Position numbers and translations under genes: made by a program. A stretch of DNA of 32,528 nt from JAABSQ01 sp964573705 (GTDB taxonomy: Bacteria; Desulfobacterota; Desulfobacteria; Desulfobacterales; Desulfococcaceae). The stretch's first letter is position 1, and each line of letters starts with the position of its first letter. Under the pieces are notes generated by a model. It ran no database searches. It worked only from the letters and a program-made list of their open reading frames with translations, and was not told where the DNA came from. Below, piece after piece: positions 17,130 through 24,471 of this stretch. The stretch spans positions 1 to 32,528 of the forward strand of contig CAZNLT010000051.1 in assembly GCA_964573705.1 (NCBI GenBank), in the 5' to 3' direction.

Positions 17130-18122
17130 TTAAACATTGAAAATATCTGGTTTATATCGATGCAGGTTTTCCCTGCGAGTAAACCATTGAATTGTTTGAT
17201 TCAAACCTTCCCTGAGCGTGTATCTTGGATCGAATCCCGTCAGCCTACGGATTTTGGAGTTATCACAGCAAAGCCTGAGCACTTCAGAATTACTTGGTCG
17301 CAGCCGCTTTTCATCGCGGATAAATTCTACATCTGAATTCATCAGTTCCTTTATTAAATTGAGCACACCTCCAACCGATATTTCAGAACCGGAACCGATA
17401 TTTATCACTTCTCCTATACTGGCATCAGATTCCGCCAACTGCATAAAACCTCTGCACGTATCCAGAACGTAGTTAAAATCCCTTGTTGGTGTTAAATCTC
17501 CAAGCCGGATTTGCTTTTTTCCGGCCGCGATTTGCGAAATGATAGTTGGAATCACAGCCCTGGCACTTTGGCGTGGTCCATACGTATTAAATGGACGTGC
17601 AATCGTCACGGGAACTTGGAAGGAAAAATAAAAACTCAATGCCATTTGATCCGCACCGATTTTACTTGCTGAATATGGTGATTGTGGCTGGAGGGGATGT
17701 TTTTCATCTATTGGTACGTAAAGAGCGGTTCCATACACTTCGGATGTCGAGGTATGGATGATGCGCTCGCATCCATTTTCGATCGCGGCCTGGCAAATGT
17801 TCAGGGTGCCTTTGATATTCGTATCCACATAGGAATCCGGGGCCAGGTAAGAGTAGGGAATGGCGATCAGCGCAGCCAGGTGGAAAATGACATTCACCTC
17901 TTTTGTGATTTTCTTGCAAAAATGTGGATCGCGAACATCACCGCATACAACTTCGAGCATATCATTAGCGGGAATATTTTGCAGCCAGCCCCAATCGTTG
18001 AAAGAATTATAGAGACTGAGCGCCCGAATTCGGCAACCTTTTGCGAGCAGCATTTCAGTGAGGTGAGATCCGATAAATCCATCGGCACCGGTGATGAGAA
18101 TTAGCTTTTCTTTGAGATTCAT
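17130..18122 (-). CDS. legB: NDP-HexNAc 4,6-dehydratase, SDR family (LegB-like)
   Basis: 330-aa extended short-chain dehydrogenase. The NAD(P)-binding TGADGFIGSH (11-20), the catalytic serine/threonine region HTSTSEVYG (123-131) and Y150-x3-K154 in PYSASKIGADQM are all intact, with RPFNTYGPRQSARAVIPT downstream as in 4,6-dehydratases. LegB is the retaining GDP-GlcNAc 4,6-dehydratase in C. jejuni; this protein has that type of sequence and is next to legC. It begins the leg run in transcription order and is preceded by a 101-nt AT-rich spacer with no clear ribosome site, so an internal promoter is possible but not shown. Confidence 0.9.
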   Translation of the reverse strand: MNLKEKLILITGADGFIGSHLTEMLLAKGCRIRALSLYNSFNDWGWLQNIPANDMLEVVCGDVRDPHFCKKITKEVNVIFHLAALIAIPYSYLAPDSYVDTNIKGTLNICQAAIENGCERIIHTSTSEVYGTALYVPIDEKHPLQPQSPYSASKIGADQMALSFYFSFQVPVTIARPFNTYGPRQSARAVIPTIISQIAAGKKQIRLGDLTPTRDFNYVLDTCRGFMQLAESDASIGEVINIGSGSEISVGGVLNLIKELMNSDVEFIRDEKRLRPSNSEVLRLCCDNSKIRRLTGFDPRYTLREGLNQTIQWFTRRENLHRYKPDIFNV

Positions 18123-18223
18123 TTGTATGATATATTGTTTTAATTTTGTAATTTATTAACACTAATCGTGATCAGTACCTGCATTTCACCCGTCACGACG
18201 CGGTTTTTTTACCCGGTTAAACT

Positions 18224-19369
18224 TTACCACTTGATCCCTCTGAAGATTCTTTCCTGAACGACGTTTTTCCGGTATGGTATCAGCGTATCAATCATACTGG
18301 TCAGGACGTCATCCGTCAGCAAATGTGGCTGCAGACCGAGCTCTTTGAGACCCGAATAGGTCGGATTATAGTAGTGTTCCTCTTTCTCCTTGCGCGGATT
18401 ATCCATTTTCTGAATTGTAACCGTTAGGCCCAGCGCTTTTGCAGCACCCTGGATCCTTTCCGCAAGTTCTGCTACAGTAAAGGTCTCCGTCACCTGATTG
18501 AACACTCGAAGTTCGCCCCTTTCGGGTGGATTACCAACGGATAAGCCAATACAGGCCAAGGTATCCTTGAGGTTCAAATACCCCCGCGTCTGCCCGCCTT
18601 TGCCATATACAGTCAGGGGATATCCCGCCACAGCCTGAACAATGAAGCGGTTGATCACGGTTCCGAAGATTTCATCATAGTTAAAACATGTCTCAAGCCC
18701 CTCACCGAGCAGGGTCTCATCGGTTTCAATCCCATACACGGGACCCTGCATCAGGTCGGTAACTCTGATCCCCCAGGTGCGCACGTAAAACCACAACAGA
18801 TCCGTGTCCTGGATTTTGGTGGTGTGATAGAGGCTGCTGGCCTGCCTCGGGAATAAAAACCGATCTTTGCGACCTTTGTGCTCAACGTCGATCCAACCCT
18901 CTTCAATATCGATATCTGGTGTGCCGTATTCGCCCATGGTGCCTAATTTAATGATATGGCACCCGGGTGCGAGTTCTCGCACCGCCCAGGCCACGTTAAG
19001 CGTGGCCAACAGGTTGTTGCTGACGGTCAGGCGAGCGGCCGCGTAATCGATCATGGAATAGGGGGCCGAGGGCTGCTCGGCAAAATGCACCACGGCATCC
19101 GGTTCGAAGGTTTTGAATAGCGTCGAAAGAAAACCGTAATCACAACAGTCGCCGATGGCATAAGCGATGTTCCTGCCAGTGGCCGCCTGCCAGTGCTTTA
19201 CGCGTTGGGCCAGATTCGGCACGCTGTAGAGCGGCTCGACATCATGGTCGAAGCACAGCCGCCGCCGCAGATAGTTATCTGCCACCAGCACATCATGGCC
19301 GTTTTTGGAAAATTGCATTGCCGTCGGCCAGCCCAGATAGCCGTCACCGCCAAGAATTAGGATTCGCAT
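18224..19369 (-). CDS. SQD1-like UDP-sulfoquinovose synthase (NAD-dependent SDR)
   Basis: 381 aa. The features are those of the SQD1 branch of SDR enzymes: GGDGYLGWPTAM at the NAD site (7-18), HFAEQPSAPYSMID (95-108), KLGTMGEYGTP (141-151) and YHTTK (Y181, K185). The T144/Y181/K185 spacing agrees with the Thr145/Tyr182/Lys186 triad described for Arabidopsis SQD1. The known reaction joins sulfite to UDP-glucose to give UDP-sulfoquinovose. In plants and cyanobacteria this feeds the sulfolipid; here no SQD2/SqdX sulfolipid synthase is in view, and the gene sits in a glycan operon, so sulfoquinovose as a polysaccharide building block is likely. A GAGGT site lies 6 nt before the ATG. A related epimerase activity cannot be ruled out. 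Confidence 0.83.
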   Translation of the reverse strand: MRILILGGDGYLGWPTAMQFSKNGHDVLVADNYLRRRLCFDHDVEPLYSVPNLAQRVKHWQAATGRNIAYAIGDCCDYGFLSTLFKTFEPDAVVHFAEQPSAPYSMIDYAAARLTVSNNLLATLNVAWAVRELAPGCHIIKLGTMGEYGTPDIDIEEGWIDVEHKGRKDRFLFPRQASSLYHTTKIQDTDLLWFYVRTWGIRVTDLMQGPVYGIETDETLLGEGLETCFNYDEIFGTVINRFIVQAVAGYPLTVYGKGGQTRGYLNLKDTLACIGLSVGNPPERGELRVFNQVTETFTVAELAERIQGAAKALGLTVTIQKMDNPRKEKEEHYYNPTYSGLKELGLQPHLLTDDVLTSMIDTLIPYRKNVVQERIFRGIKW

Positions 19370-19410
19370 TTTTTTACCTCAAATGTGATTTATCTATATT
19401 CAACTGAGAT

Positions 19411-20499
19411 TTAAAGTCCCTTGGGCCACATGCGCTCCGCAGGGTGGTCGTCCTTCTCCGCGTCATCCTCCAGCAGATGGTTGGAAATCAGAAAATGGCG
19501 CAACGTCTCCTTGGGCAGCGGCTTTTCTCTGGACGACTCATAGGGGTTGGTCACGGTCTTGGAGATGATATCCGGGTAATGGTATTCAATATTGCGGTAG
19601 ATATTTTTAAACGCCGGCAGGACGGCAAAGTAGTTGGGCAGCTCCCAGGCCCTGCGGGTTTCCTCTATGGTCATGAGCTCCTCGTACATTTTCTCGCCTG
19701 GCTTGATGCCAATGGTTTCGATGTCGATGGATGACGGTTCAATGCCGTAGACAGGAGCCAGTTCTTCTATCATGACTTCGGCCAAATCCCTAATGCGAAT
19801 CACCGGCATTTTTGTGATGAATACACTGCCTCCGCGGGCCAGCAGAGATGAATCGATGACAAGGCGTACGGCTTGTTTGATCGTCATAATGAATCTTGTC
19901 ATCTCCGGATCCGTCAGGGTTAAAGGCCCCCCCTTCTTAATCTGCTGCTTAAAAATAGGGATCACCGAACCCCTGGATCCCAATACATTGCCGAATCGCG
20001 TGGAAGAAAAAATAGTACCGTTGCCCCTCAGATTACTGTTTGCCGCCGTCATCAGGCGCTCCCCCATCAGTTTGGAGGTGCCCATAACATTGGTGGGATT
20101 GACTGCTTTATCGGAACTGGTAAATATCACCCTCTTAACTTTATTCTCATAGGCGGCGTTGATGATATTTTGCAGTCCAATGATGTTGGTTTGAACCGCC
20201 TCGTAAGGAGACCGCTCACACAACACCACGTGTTTGAACGCTGCCGCATGAAAGACAATATGGATGCCCCGCATTTTTCGAATGAGCTTTTCTTTGTCGC
20301 GGATATCAGCTAAAAAAAAGCGCGCATGAGAATGGGTGGAGAATCTATGATCAAGAAAAAATAATTCACTTTCATTGTTGTCAATTCCAATCAGCTCTTC
20401 GACAGCAAAAGTTTCCAAAAATTGTCTGACCAGCTCTTTCCCAACCGTTCCACAAGCTCCTGTGACAAGAATGCGTTTGCTCCTAAAAAAGTCCGTCAT
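19411..20499 (-). CDS. UDP-HexNAc 4,6-dehydratase family (PseB/CapE/FlaA1-like)
   Basis: 362-aa Polysacc_synt_2 SDR protein. NAD(P) site: VTGACGTVGKEL (12-23). Active-site block: FTSSDKAVNPTNVMGTSK (126-143), with D130, K131 and K143; the usual tyrosine position is M139, a replacement known in the CapE/WbpM/FlaA1 family of UDP-GlcNAc 4,6-dehydratases. RFGNVLGSRGSVIPIF and GGPLTLTDPEMTRF follow as in this family. It is a soluble single-domain form. It would start synthesis of a 6-deoxy-HexNAc (QuiNAc, FucNAc or similar), separate from the leg branch. GGAGG lies 7 nt before the ATG, and its start overlaps the end of a 28-codon ORF by 17 nt. Confidence 0.9.
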   Translation of the reverse strand: MTDFFRSKRILVTGACGTVGKELVRQFLETFAVEELIGIDNNESELFFLDHRFSTHSHARFFLADIRDKEKLIRKMRGIHIVFHAAAFKHVVLCERSPYEAVQTNIIGLQNIINAAYENKVKRVIFTSSDKAVNPTNVMGTSKLMGERLMTAANSNLRGNGTIFSSTRFGNVLGSRGSVIPIFKQQIKKGGPLTLTDPEMTRFIMTIKQAVRLVIDSSLLARGGSVFITKMPVIRIRDLAEVMIEELAPVYGIEPSSIDIETIGIKPGEKMYEELMTIEETRRAWELPNYFAVLPAFKNIYRNIEYHYPDIISKTVTNPYESSREKPLPKETLRHFLISNHLLEDDAEKDDHPAERMWPKGL

Positions 20500-20569
20500 G
20501 CAGATACCTCCGCCCGCGAAAAACGCTTTCTATAGCTCGTTTCAAAGCCTCTTTATTCAGCAGCTTCAT
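20483..20569 (-). CDS. Possible 28-aa basic peptide or leader ORF
   Basis: A 28-codon ORF lies between the STN-like gene and the dehydratase gene. Its ATG shares one base with the stop of the STN-like gene (TAATG) and is preceded by AAGGAGGT 6 nt upstream, one of the best Shine-Dalgarno sites in the window. Its stop lies 17 nt into the dehydratase gene. The peptide starts MKLLNKEALKRAIES and is net positive (seven Lys/Arg against three acidic), with an amphipathic look in the first half. Two readings are open: a real small protein or a translational relay that couples the two genes. I do not recognise it. Confidence 0.45.
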   Translation of the reverse strand: MKLLNKEALKRAIESVFRGRRYLHDGLF

Positions 20570-21243
20570 TAATTTACCTCCTTTTCCAGTTCTTCCACCC
20601 GCCCCTGTAAATCCTCCAACTCCTCCCTCGGATGCCGCAGATACTTCTCGTCCTTTATATTCGACCAGTGCTCGTACCACCGGTCCGCATATCCGCTCTC
20701 AATCTGGGCCTCGAGTTCATGGATTCGGGCTTGCAGAGCCTGGCCGGCGTCGGGTTCGGGGGTGTCTGCGGCTTCTTTGTTTTCTTCGAAAGTTTCGGTT
20801 TCGCCGCCGGATCGGGTCGCATCCGCAGCCGCATTAAAACCGAGCAGTCCGCTGGTGGCCAGGTTCTGATCGTTCTGATGATACACGACCGCATAGCTGT
20901 ACCCTCTCAGCAGCGAGGACAGGATTTCCAGGGGCGATTTGTTCCGGAAATCGGCTTTCACGCGAACCGTGTCGATGTTTTCCACCACATGAATATCGGC
21001 ATGGAGGATTTCGGCCAGATGACCGAGCAATCGATCGAGGGAGGCGTTGGTTTCCTGAAGACTAATCTTCACCGGCCCGGATCGGGCCCCAGAGGGCGAA
21101 GCCCCGAAAGGCATCGAAGGAATCCACAACCCAAGACACCATACGAGCAATCCATAACCGACGAATTTTGCTTTTCCGATGCGGCCGCCGACATGGATCA
21201 AAGATATAGCTCCGCCCTTTGGGTTACATGAGGTCTCCATCAT
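20569..21243 (-). CDS. Membrane-anchored protein with STN-like domain and coiled coil
   Basis: 224 aa, not recognised as a named protein. After a short cytoplasmic stretch there is a hydrophobic segment (about 27-47, VGYGLLVWCLGLWIPSM) that may be an uncleaved anchor or a signal peptide. Residues about 58-122 resemble the STN short domain found at the N-terminus of secretins and TonB receptors: ISLQETNASLDRLLGHLAE and ENIDTVRVKADFRNKSPLE, then LLRGYSYAVVY. A low-complexity acidic linker and a C-terminal coiled coil (about 165-224, many E/R/L heptads) follow. It is the first gene of the minus-strand locus. Two adjacent ATGs (21243, 21240) lack a good ribosome site. Role in the glycan locus is unknown. 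Confidence 0.6.
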   Translation of the reverse strand: MMETSCNPKGGAISLIHVGGRIGKAKFVGYGLLVWCLGLWIPSMPFGASPSGARSGPVKISLQETNASLDRLLGHLAEILHADIHVVENIDTVRVKADFRNKSPLEILSSLLRGYSYAVVYHQNDQNLATSGLLGFNAAADATRSGGETETFEENKEAADTPEPDAGQALQARIHELEAQIESGYADRWYEHWSNIKDEKYLRHPREELEDLQGRVEELEKEVN

Positions 21244-21317
21244 GAAACACGCGTGAAGGTCTTATGGACCATTTAAATTAGTTTGAAATTAGAGTTTGGT
21301 TAATTTTTAATAAGAAC

Positions 21318-21365
21318 AAAAAAGCCCTGACGAAATAAGAACAACTCCTATTTCGTAGGGCTTTT
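21318..21365 (-). terminator. Strong hairpin with T-tract upstream of the glycan locus
   Basis: A near-perfect stem of 17 pairs (AAAAGCCCT.ACGAAATA against TATTTCGTAGGGCTTTT, one bulged base) with an 11-nt loop. On the minus strand it is followed by TTTTTTGTT, so it reads as a rho-independent terminator facing the glycan locus; on the plus strand only four Ts follow. It lies 75 nt before the first gene of the locus. It is either a terminator for a minus-strand transcript from the right, or an attenuator in the leader of the glycan operon. Confidence 0.55.
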
Positions 21366-21392
21366 CGATACCTGAATGTTCCAGGTCGGTAT

Positions 21393-21420
21393 AGTACCCA
21401 AATAGGTATTACTTTTTTTT
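21393..21420 (+). terminator. Terminator-like hairpin with eight Ts, plus strand
   Basis: TAGTACC and GGTATTA form a 7-bp stem (one G-T pair) around a 6-nt loop, followed by C and eight Ts. No plus-strand gene lies upstream to be terminated. It could end a short plus-strand RNA starting in the 21244-21390 region. Confidence 0.35.
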
Positions 21421-21624
21421 ACAGTTTTGAATATGGTTTCTTCGGGGGTCTGAAATATAGTGGCTCGAAGAATCACCAGGGCGTTTATCCTAAAGCAGTG
21501 TTAGATAAGTATTAAGGTACGGTTAGTTGTATGTTAATAGAGGGGGTAGTTTTTCGAACCCGGGCTTGCCGCCGGCTGAAAAGGATTTTTTCTGGACTGA
21601 AATATCTGAGGCCGGCTTCATTTT

Positions 21625-21798
21625 TCATGTGTTTCTCACACTGAATACCGGAACCTCTCTGCAGTCCGGGTCGAACGCCGTCATCACCATGAATGATCCC
21701 GTATCATTACGCGATATCTCCTCATTCTGCTCCTGCAGTCCCTGCACATCTCTGAGAAAATCGGCTGGCGGTCTGATTCTAAAGACCGCCGCGGCCAC
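21625..21798 (-). CDS. Doubtful 57-codon ORF or gene remnant
   Basis: A minus-strand frame opens with GTG at 21798 and ends at TGA 21625. The protein has a normal-looking composition, with FRIRPPADFLRDVQG and a C-terminus FDPDCREVPVFSVRNT. An in-frame TAG lies about ten codons before the GTG, and there is no Shine-Dalgarno site, so it may be a fragment of a decayed gene. No family is recognised. Confidence 0.25.
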   Translation of the reverse strand: MAAAVFRIRPPADFLRDVQGLQEQNEEISRNDTGSFMVMTAFDPDCREVPVFSVRNT

Positions 21799-21863
21799 CC
21801 TATCTTCGTTTACCGGTTCAGCGGAACGCTAGCGGGGTCCGGCCGAAGCGGATTCCCACCCTC

Positions 21864-21892
21864 TTAACAAAAAACAAACAGATTCTTAATAT
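21864..21892 (+). promoter_or_regulatory. Predicted promoter with Pho-box-like hexamer repeats
   Basis: TTAACA (21864-21869) and TAATAT (21887-21892) are separated by 17 nt, a plausible sigma-70 pair. The same stretch holds TTAACA, CAAACA and TTAATA at 21864, 21875 and 21886, exactly 11 bp apart, the period of PhoP/PhoB box half-sites. The coding start is about 80 nt downstream. Both readings are predictions. Confidence 0.4.
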
Positions 21893-21973
21893 TCCCATAA
21901 CAATTCAGTAGTAGAAAGCTCCACTTAAGGAACTTTGCCGGTCTTTGCAACCTCCATCGATAAAGGAGCATTC

Positions 21974-23800
21974 ATGGTACTGTTTTCTGCCGAAAAACCG
22001 TTCCGAATCAATCGTCCCGATCATCCGAACCGCATGGCGCCCTGGCTGGCGAAGGTGCTGGAAAACGTCCTCTGCTTTTCAGAACTCAATGAACTATACC
22101 GGCAGGTGGGCCATGAAAATACGCCGGAATCCTTTCTTGAGGCGTCCCTGAACATCCTCAATCTTCGGGTCCGGTTCGATCCGGCGGATCTGGAACGAAT
22201 CCCGCCTTCCGGGCCGGTGATCGCCGTCTCCAACCATCCGACCGGACTGCTCGACGGAATGCTTCTGGCCCATGCTCTTCATCATGTCCGCAAAGACATC
22301 AAAATCATGGTCAATTACCTGCTGGCTCAGATTCCGCAGACCCGACAGATGTGTGTTTTTGTCGATCCGTTCGAGACGGCACGCTCCGCCCGATCCAGTA
22401 TCTCGGGGCTCAAGGATGCCCTCAAATGGCTTAAAACCGGCGGCATGCTCATCATTTTTCCTTCGGGTGAGGTGTCCCATATCAATTTCCGCACTGGGAG
22501 CGTATCCGATCCCTCCTGGAATGAGAGTATCGCCCGGCTCATACGCCACACCGGCGCCACCGTGCTTCCGGCGTATATTCGGGGCGGAAACAGCGTCCTG
22601 TTCCAGCTGGCCGGGCTGGTGCATCCGCGGTTTCGAACGGCGCTGCTGCTTCGAGAAATGCTCAACAAGCGGGACCGGGAATTCGAGGTCCGCTTCGGGA
22701 GCACCATTGCTCCCCGCCATTGGCAGGCATTCACTGAGGACCGGAGTCTGACCGCTTACCTGCGCCAGCGCACCTACCTCCTGTCGACCCGTCGCCCGCA
22801 GACCGCATCCGATGCGAATCCACCTTTCCCGATACGGCTGCCGATCCGCAGAAAAGTGCCTCCCCTCCCCCCCATTCTTCCGGCGGAAAAGACGGAAAAA
22901 TGGGAGGCGGAGATCGACCGGCTCCCGGCAAATCAGATGCTGGCCGATAGCAGAGGAGTGGCGGTCTATTATGCCGACAGCCGGCAGATTCCTTGCATTC
23001 TATATGAAATCGGACGCTTGCGGGAAATCACCTTCAGGGAAACCGGGGAAGGCACCGGCCGGCCCATCGATATCGATGAATTCGATCCCCACTACCTGCA
23101 CCTGTTTGTCTGGCATAAAAAGGCGCGGGAGATCGTCGGGGGGTATCGTCTCGGTTTGACCGATGCCATCATGACCGCATCCGGCCGGAACGGTCTCTAC
23201 ACCGGCACCCTGTTTCGCTGCGCATCCGGCTTTCTGGACCAGATCAGCCCCGCCATTGAACTGGGCCGCTCTTTTGTCAGACCGGAGTACCAGAAAGATT
23301 ACACCTCGCTGCTGATGCTGTGGCGCGGCATCGGTCAGTTCGTCATGCGCCATCCCCGGTACAAAATCCTCTTCGGGCCGGTCAGCATCAGCAATACCTA
23401 TACCAGCATGTCCCGGGAACTCCTGATTCATTTCCTGCAGGTGAATCACCCCCTTCCGGAGCTGGCCCATCTGGTCAGGCCTCGCAATCGGCCCAAACCC
23501 CGGCGAAGGCGGAGATATAAACCGGACGCCCTGAGCCGAATGATCGGTGATGTCCGGGAACTCTCCACAGTCATTCAGAATATTGAAAAGGACCGGAAGG
23601 GGGTGCCGATCCTGCTTCGACATTATCTCAAACTGGGCGCCAAAGTGCTGGCCTTCAATGTCGACCGGCGCTTCAGCAATGTCCTGGATGCGCTGGTGCT
23701 GGTGGATCTGACCCGCACCGATCCCAAAGTGCTTCGGCACTATGTTCCCCGGGATCAGATCGACGCCTTTTTGGCATACCACCAAGAAATAGAGGAATAA
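21974..23800 (+). CDS. olsF: PlsC-GNAT fusion acyltransferase, OlsF-like (ornithine/amino lipid synthase)
   Basis: 608 aa with two enzyme domains. The N-terminal part (to about 290) is a PlsC-type O-acyltransferase: SNHPTGLLDGML carries the catalytic His and Asp (H88, D94) and FPSGEVS is the second conserved block. After a proline-rich linker, the C-terminal part (about 310-600) is a hemolysin/OlsB-like GNAT N-acyltransferase with FDPHYLHLFVWH, REIVGGYRLG, IELGRSFVRPEYQ and FGPVSISNTYTSMSRELL. Such fusions (OlsF, described in Serratia and Flavobacterium) make ornithine lipid from ornithine and acyl-ACP in one protein. The ATG at 21974 has AGGAG 6 nt upstream and is preferred to an upstream in-frame TTG at 21935. 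The next gene starts 4 nt after its stop. The head-group amino acid is not determined by sequence. Confidence 0.83.
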   Translation: MVLFSAEKPFRINRPDHPNRMAPWLAKVLENVLCFSELNELYRQVGHENTPESFLEASLNILNLRVRFDPADLERIPPSGPVIAVSNHPTGLLDGMLLAHALHHVRKDIKIMVNYLLAQIPQTRQMCVFVDPFETARSARSSISGLKDALKWLKTGGMLIIFPSGEVSHINFRTGSVSDPSWNESIARLIRHTGATVLPAYIRGGNSVLFQLAGLVHPRFRTALLLREMLNKRDREFEVRFGSTIAPRHWQAFTEDRSLTAYLRQRTYLLSTRRPQTASDANPPFPIRLPIRRKVPPLPPILPAEKTEKWEAEIDRLPANQMLADSRGVAVYYADSRQIPCILYEIGRLREITFRETGEGTGRPIDIDEFDPHYLHLFVWHKKAREIVGGYRLGLTDAIMTASGRNGLYTGTLFRCASGFLDQISPAIELGRSFVRPEYQKDYTSLLMLWRGIGQFVMRHPRYKILFGPVSISNTYTSMSRELLIHFLQVNHPLPELAHLVRPRNRPKPRRRRRYKPDALSRMIGDVRELSTVIQNIEKDRKGVPILLRHYLKLGAKVLAFNVDRRFSNVLDALVLVDLTRTDPKVLRHYVPRDQIDAFLAYHQEIEE

Positions 23801-23804
23801 TCCA

Positions 23805-24452
23805 ATGCCTTTGACGACTCTGAATGGGCCGCATGAAAGAAACAGCGGGTCCTCCCCCTTCCTCTTCCTCCGGAAATTCATACGCCACGGCACCCGGGTG
23901 GCCAGTGTGGCGCCATCGGGTCGCCGGCTGGCACTCGCCCTGTGCCGCCATATCGATCCGGAACGACCCCAGACCATTCTGGAACTGGGGGCCGGCACCG
24001 GGGCGGTGACCACGGCGGCGCTGGAGCGGATGCACCCCGATTCGGTTCTCTTCGCCATCGAAATGGATTCCGATTTTGCAGATATTTTACGGAACCGCTG
24101 TCCTCAGGCTCAGGTGATCGAAGCGGATGCCGCCGCCACCGCCGACCTGCTTTGCGAGCGGTCCATCGATCAGGTGGATGTGATCATCAGCGGGCTGCCC
24201 GTCCCCAGCCTGCCGTGGTCGGTCAATCACGCCCTCTTTTCCTGTGTCGGGCAGTTTGCCGGCACTGACGGTGTTTTCAGCCAGATCACCGTCATGCCGT
24301 GGGTCTACCTCAACCTCTACCGGGGTGTGTTCGAGCATGTCGCCTTCACCCCGGTCTGGCGGAACATCCCCTGCGGAGGGGTTTACCACTGCCGGGGACT
24401 TCGCGAGGATTTTTCAGCCGCACTGCCCGGGAAAATAGCAGCCGCGAGTTGA
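23805..24452 (+). CDS. PmtA-like lipid N-methyltransferase (SAM-dependent)
   Basis: 215 aa. The N-terminal FLRKFIRHGTRVASVAPSGRRLA is typical of the PmtA/rRNA-dimethylase-like lipid methyltransferases, which use this segment to sit on the membrane. SAM motif I is ILELGAGTGAVT (58-69), followed by AIEMD (84-88) and the motif-IV equivalent DVIISGLPVPSLP (125-137). PmtA methylates phosphatidylethanolamine; a related enzyme, OlsG, methylates ornithine lipid in planctomycetes. Because the gene starts 4 nt after the OlsF-like gene, an ornithine- or amino-lipid substrate is a good possibility, but PE remains possible. GAGGA lies 8 nt before the ATG. Confidence 0.83.
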   Translation: MPLTTLNGPHERNSGSSPFLFLRKFIRHGTRVASVAPSGRRLALALCRHIDPERPQTILELGAGTGAVTTAALERMHPDSVLFAIEMDSDFADILRNRCPQAQVIEADAAATADLLCERSIDQVDVIISGLPVPSLPWSVNHALFSCVGQFAGTDGVFSQITVMPWVYLNLYRGVFEHVAFTPVWRNIPCGGVYHCRGLREDFSAALPGKIAAAS

Positions 24453-24471
24453 TCTGTCGAAGGACGTATCT

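Larger units (their letters stand above)
21244..21934. other. Divergent intergenic region, 691 bp
   Basis: This gap separates the left-going glycan locus from the right-going lipid/phosphate genes. It holds two hairpins with T-tracts (21318-21365 and 21393-21420), a doubtful 57-codon minus-strand ORF and the promoter region for the plus-strand genes at 21864-21892. An 11-bp direct repeat AATAAGAACAA occurs at 21309-21319 and 21334-21344, the second copy in the loop side of the first hairpin. No tRNA, transposase or att site was seen. Confidence 0.7.

Noticed and set aside
21527..21832. Plus-strand 101-codon frame with TTG start
   Set aside because: No ribosome site and low-complexity Ser/Thr composition; the minus strand in the same region looks more protein-like.
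23000..24058. Long minus-strand frame of about 350 codons
   Set aside because: Antisense to the C-terminal half of the OlsF-like gene and the start of the methyltransferase gene; composition is not protein-like (many R, H, G, Q) and no family is seen.
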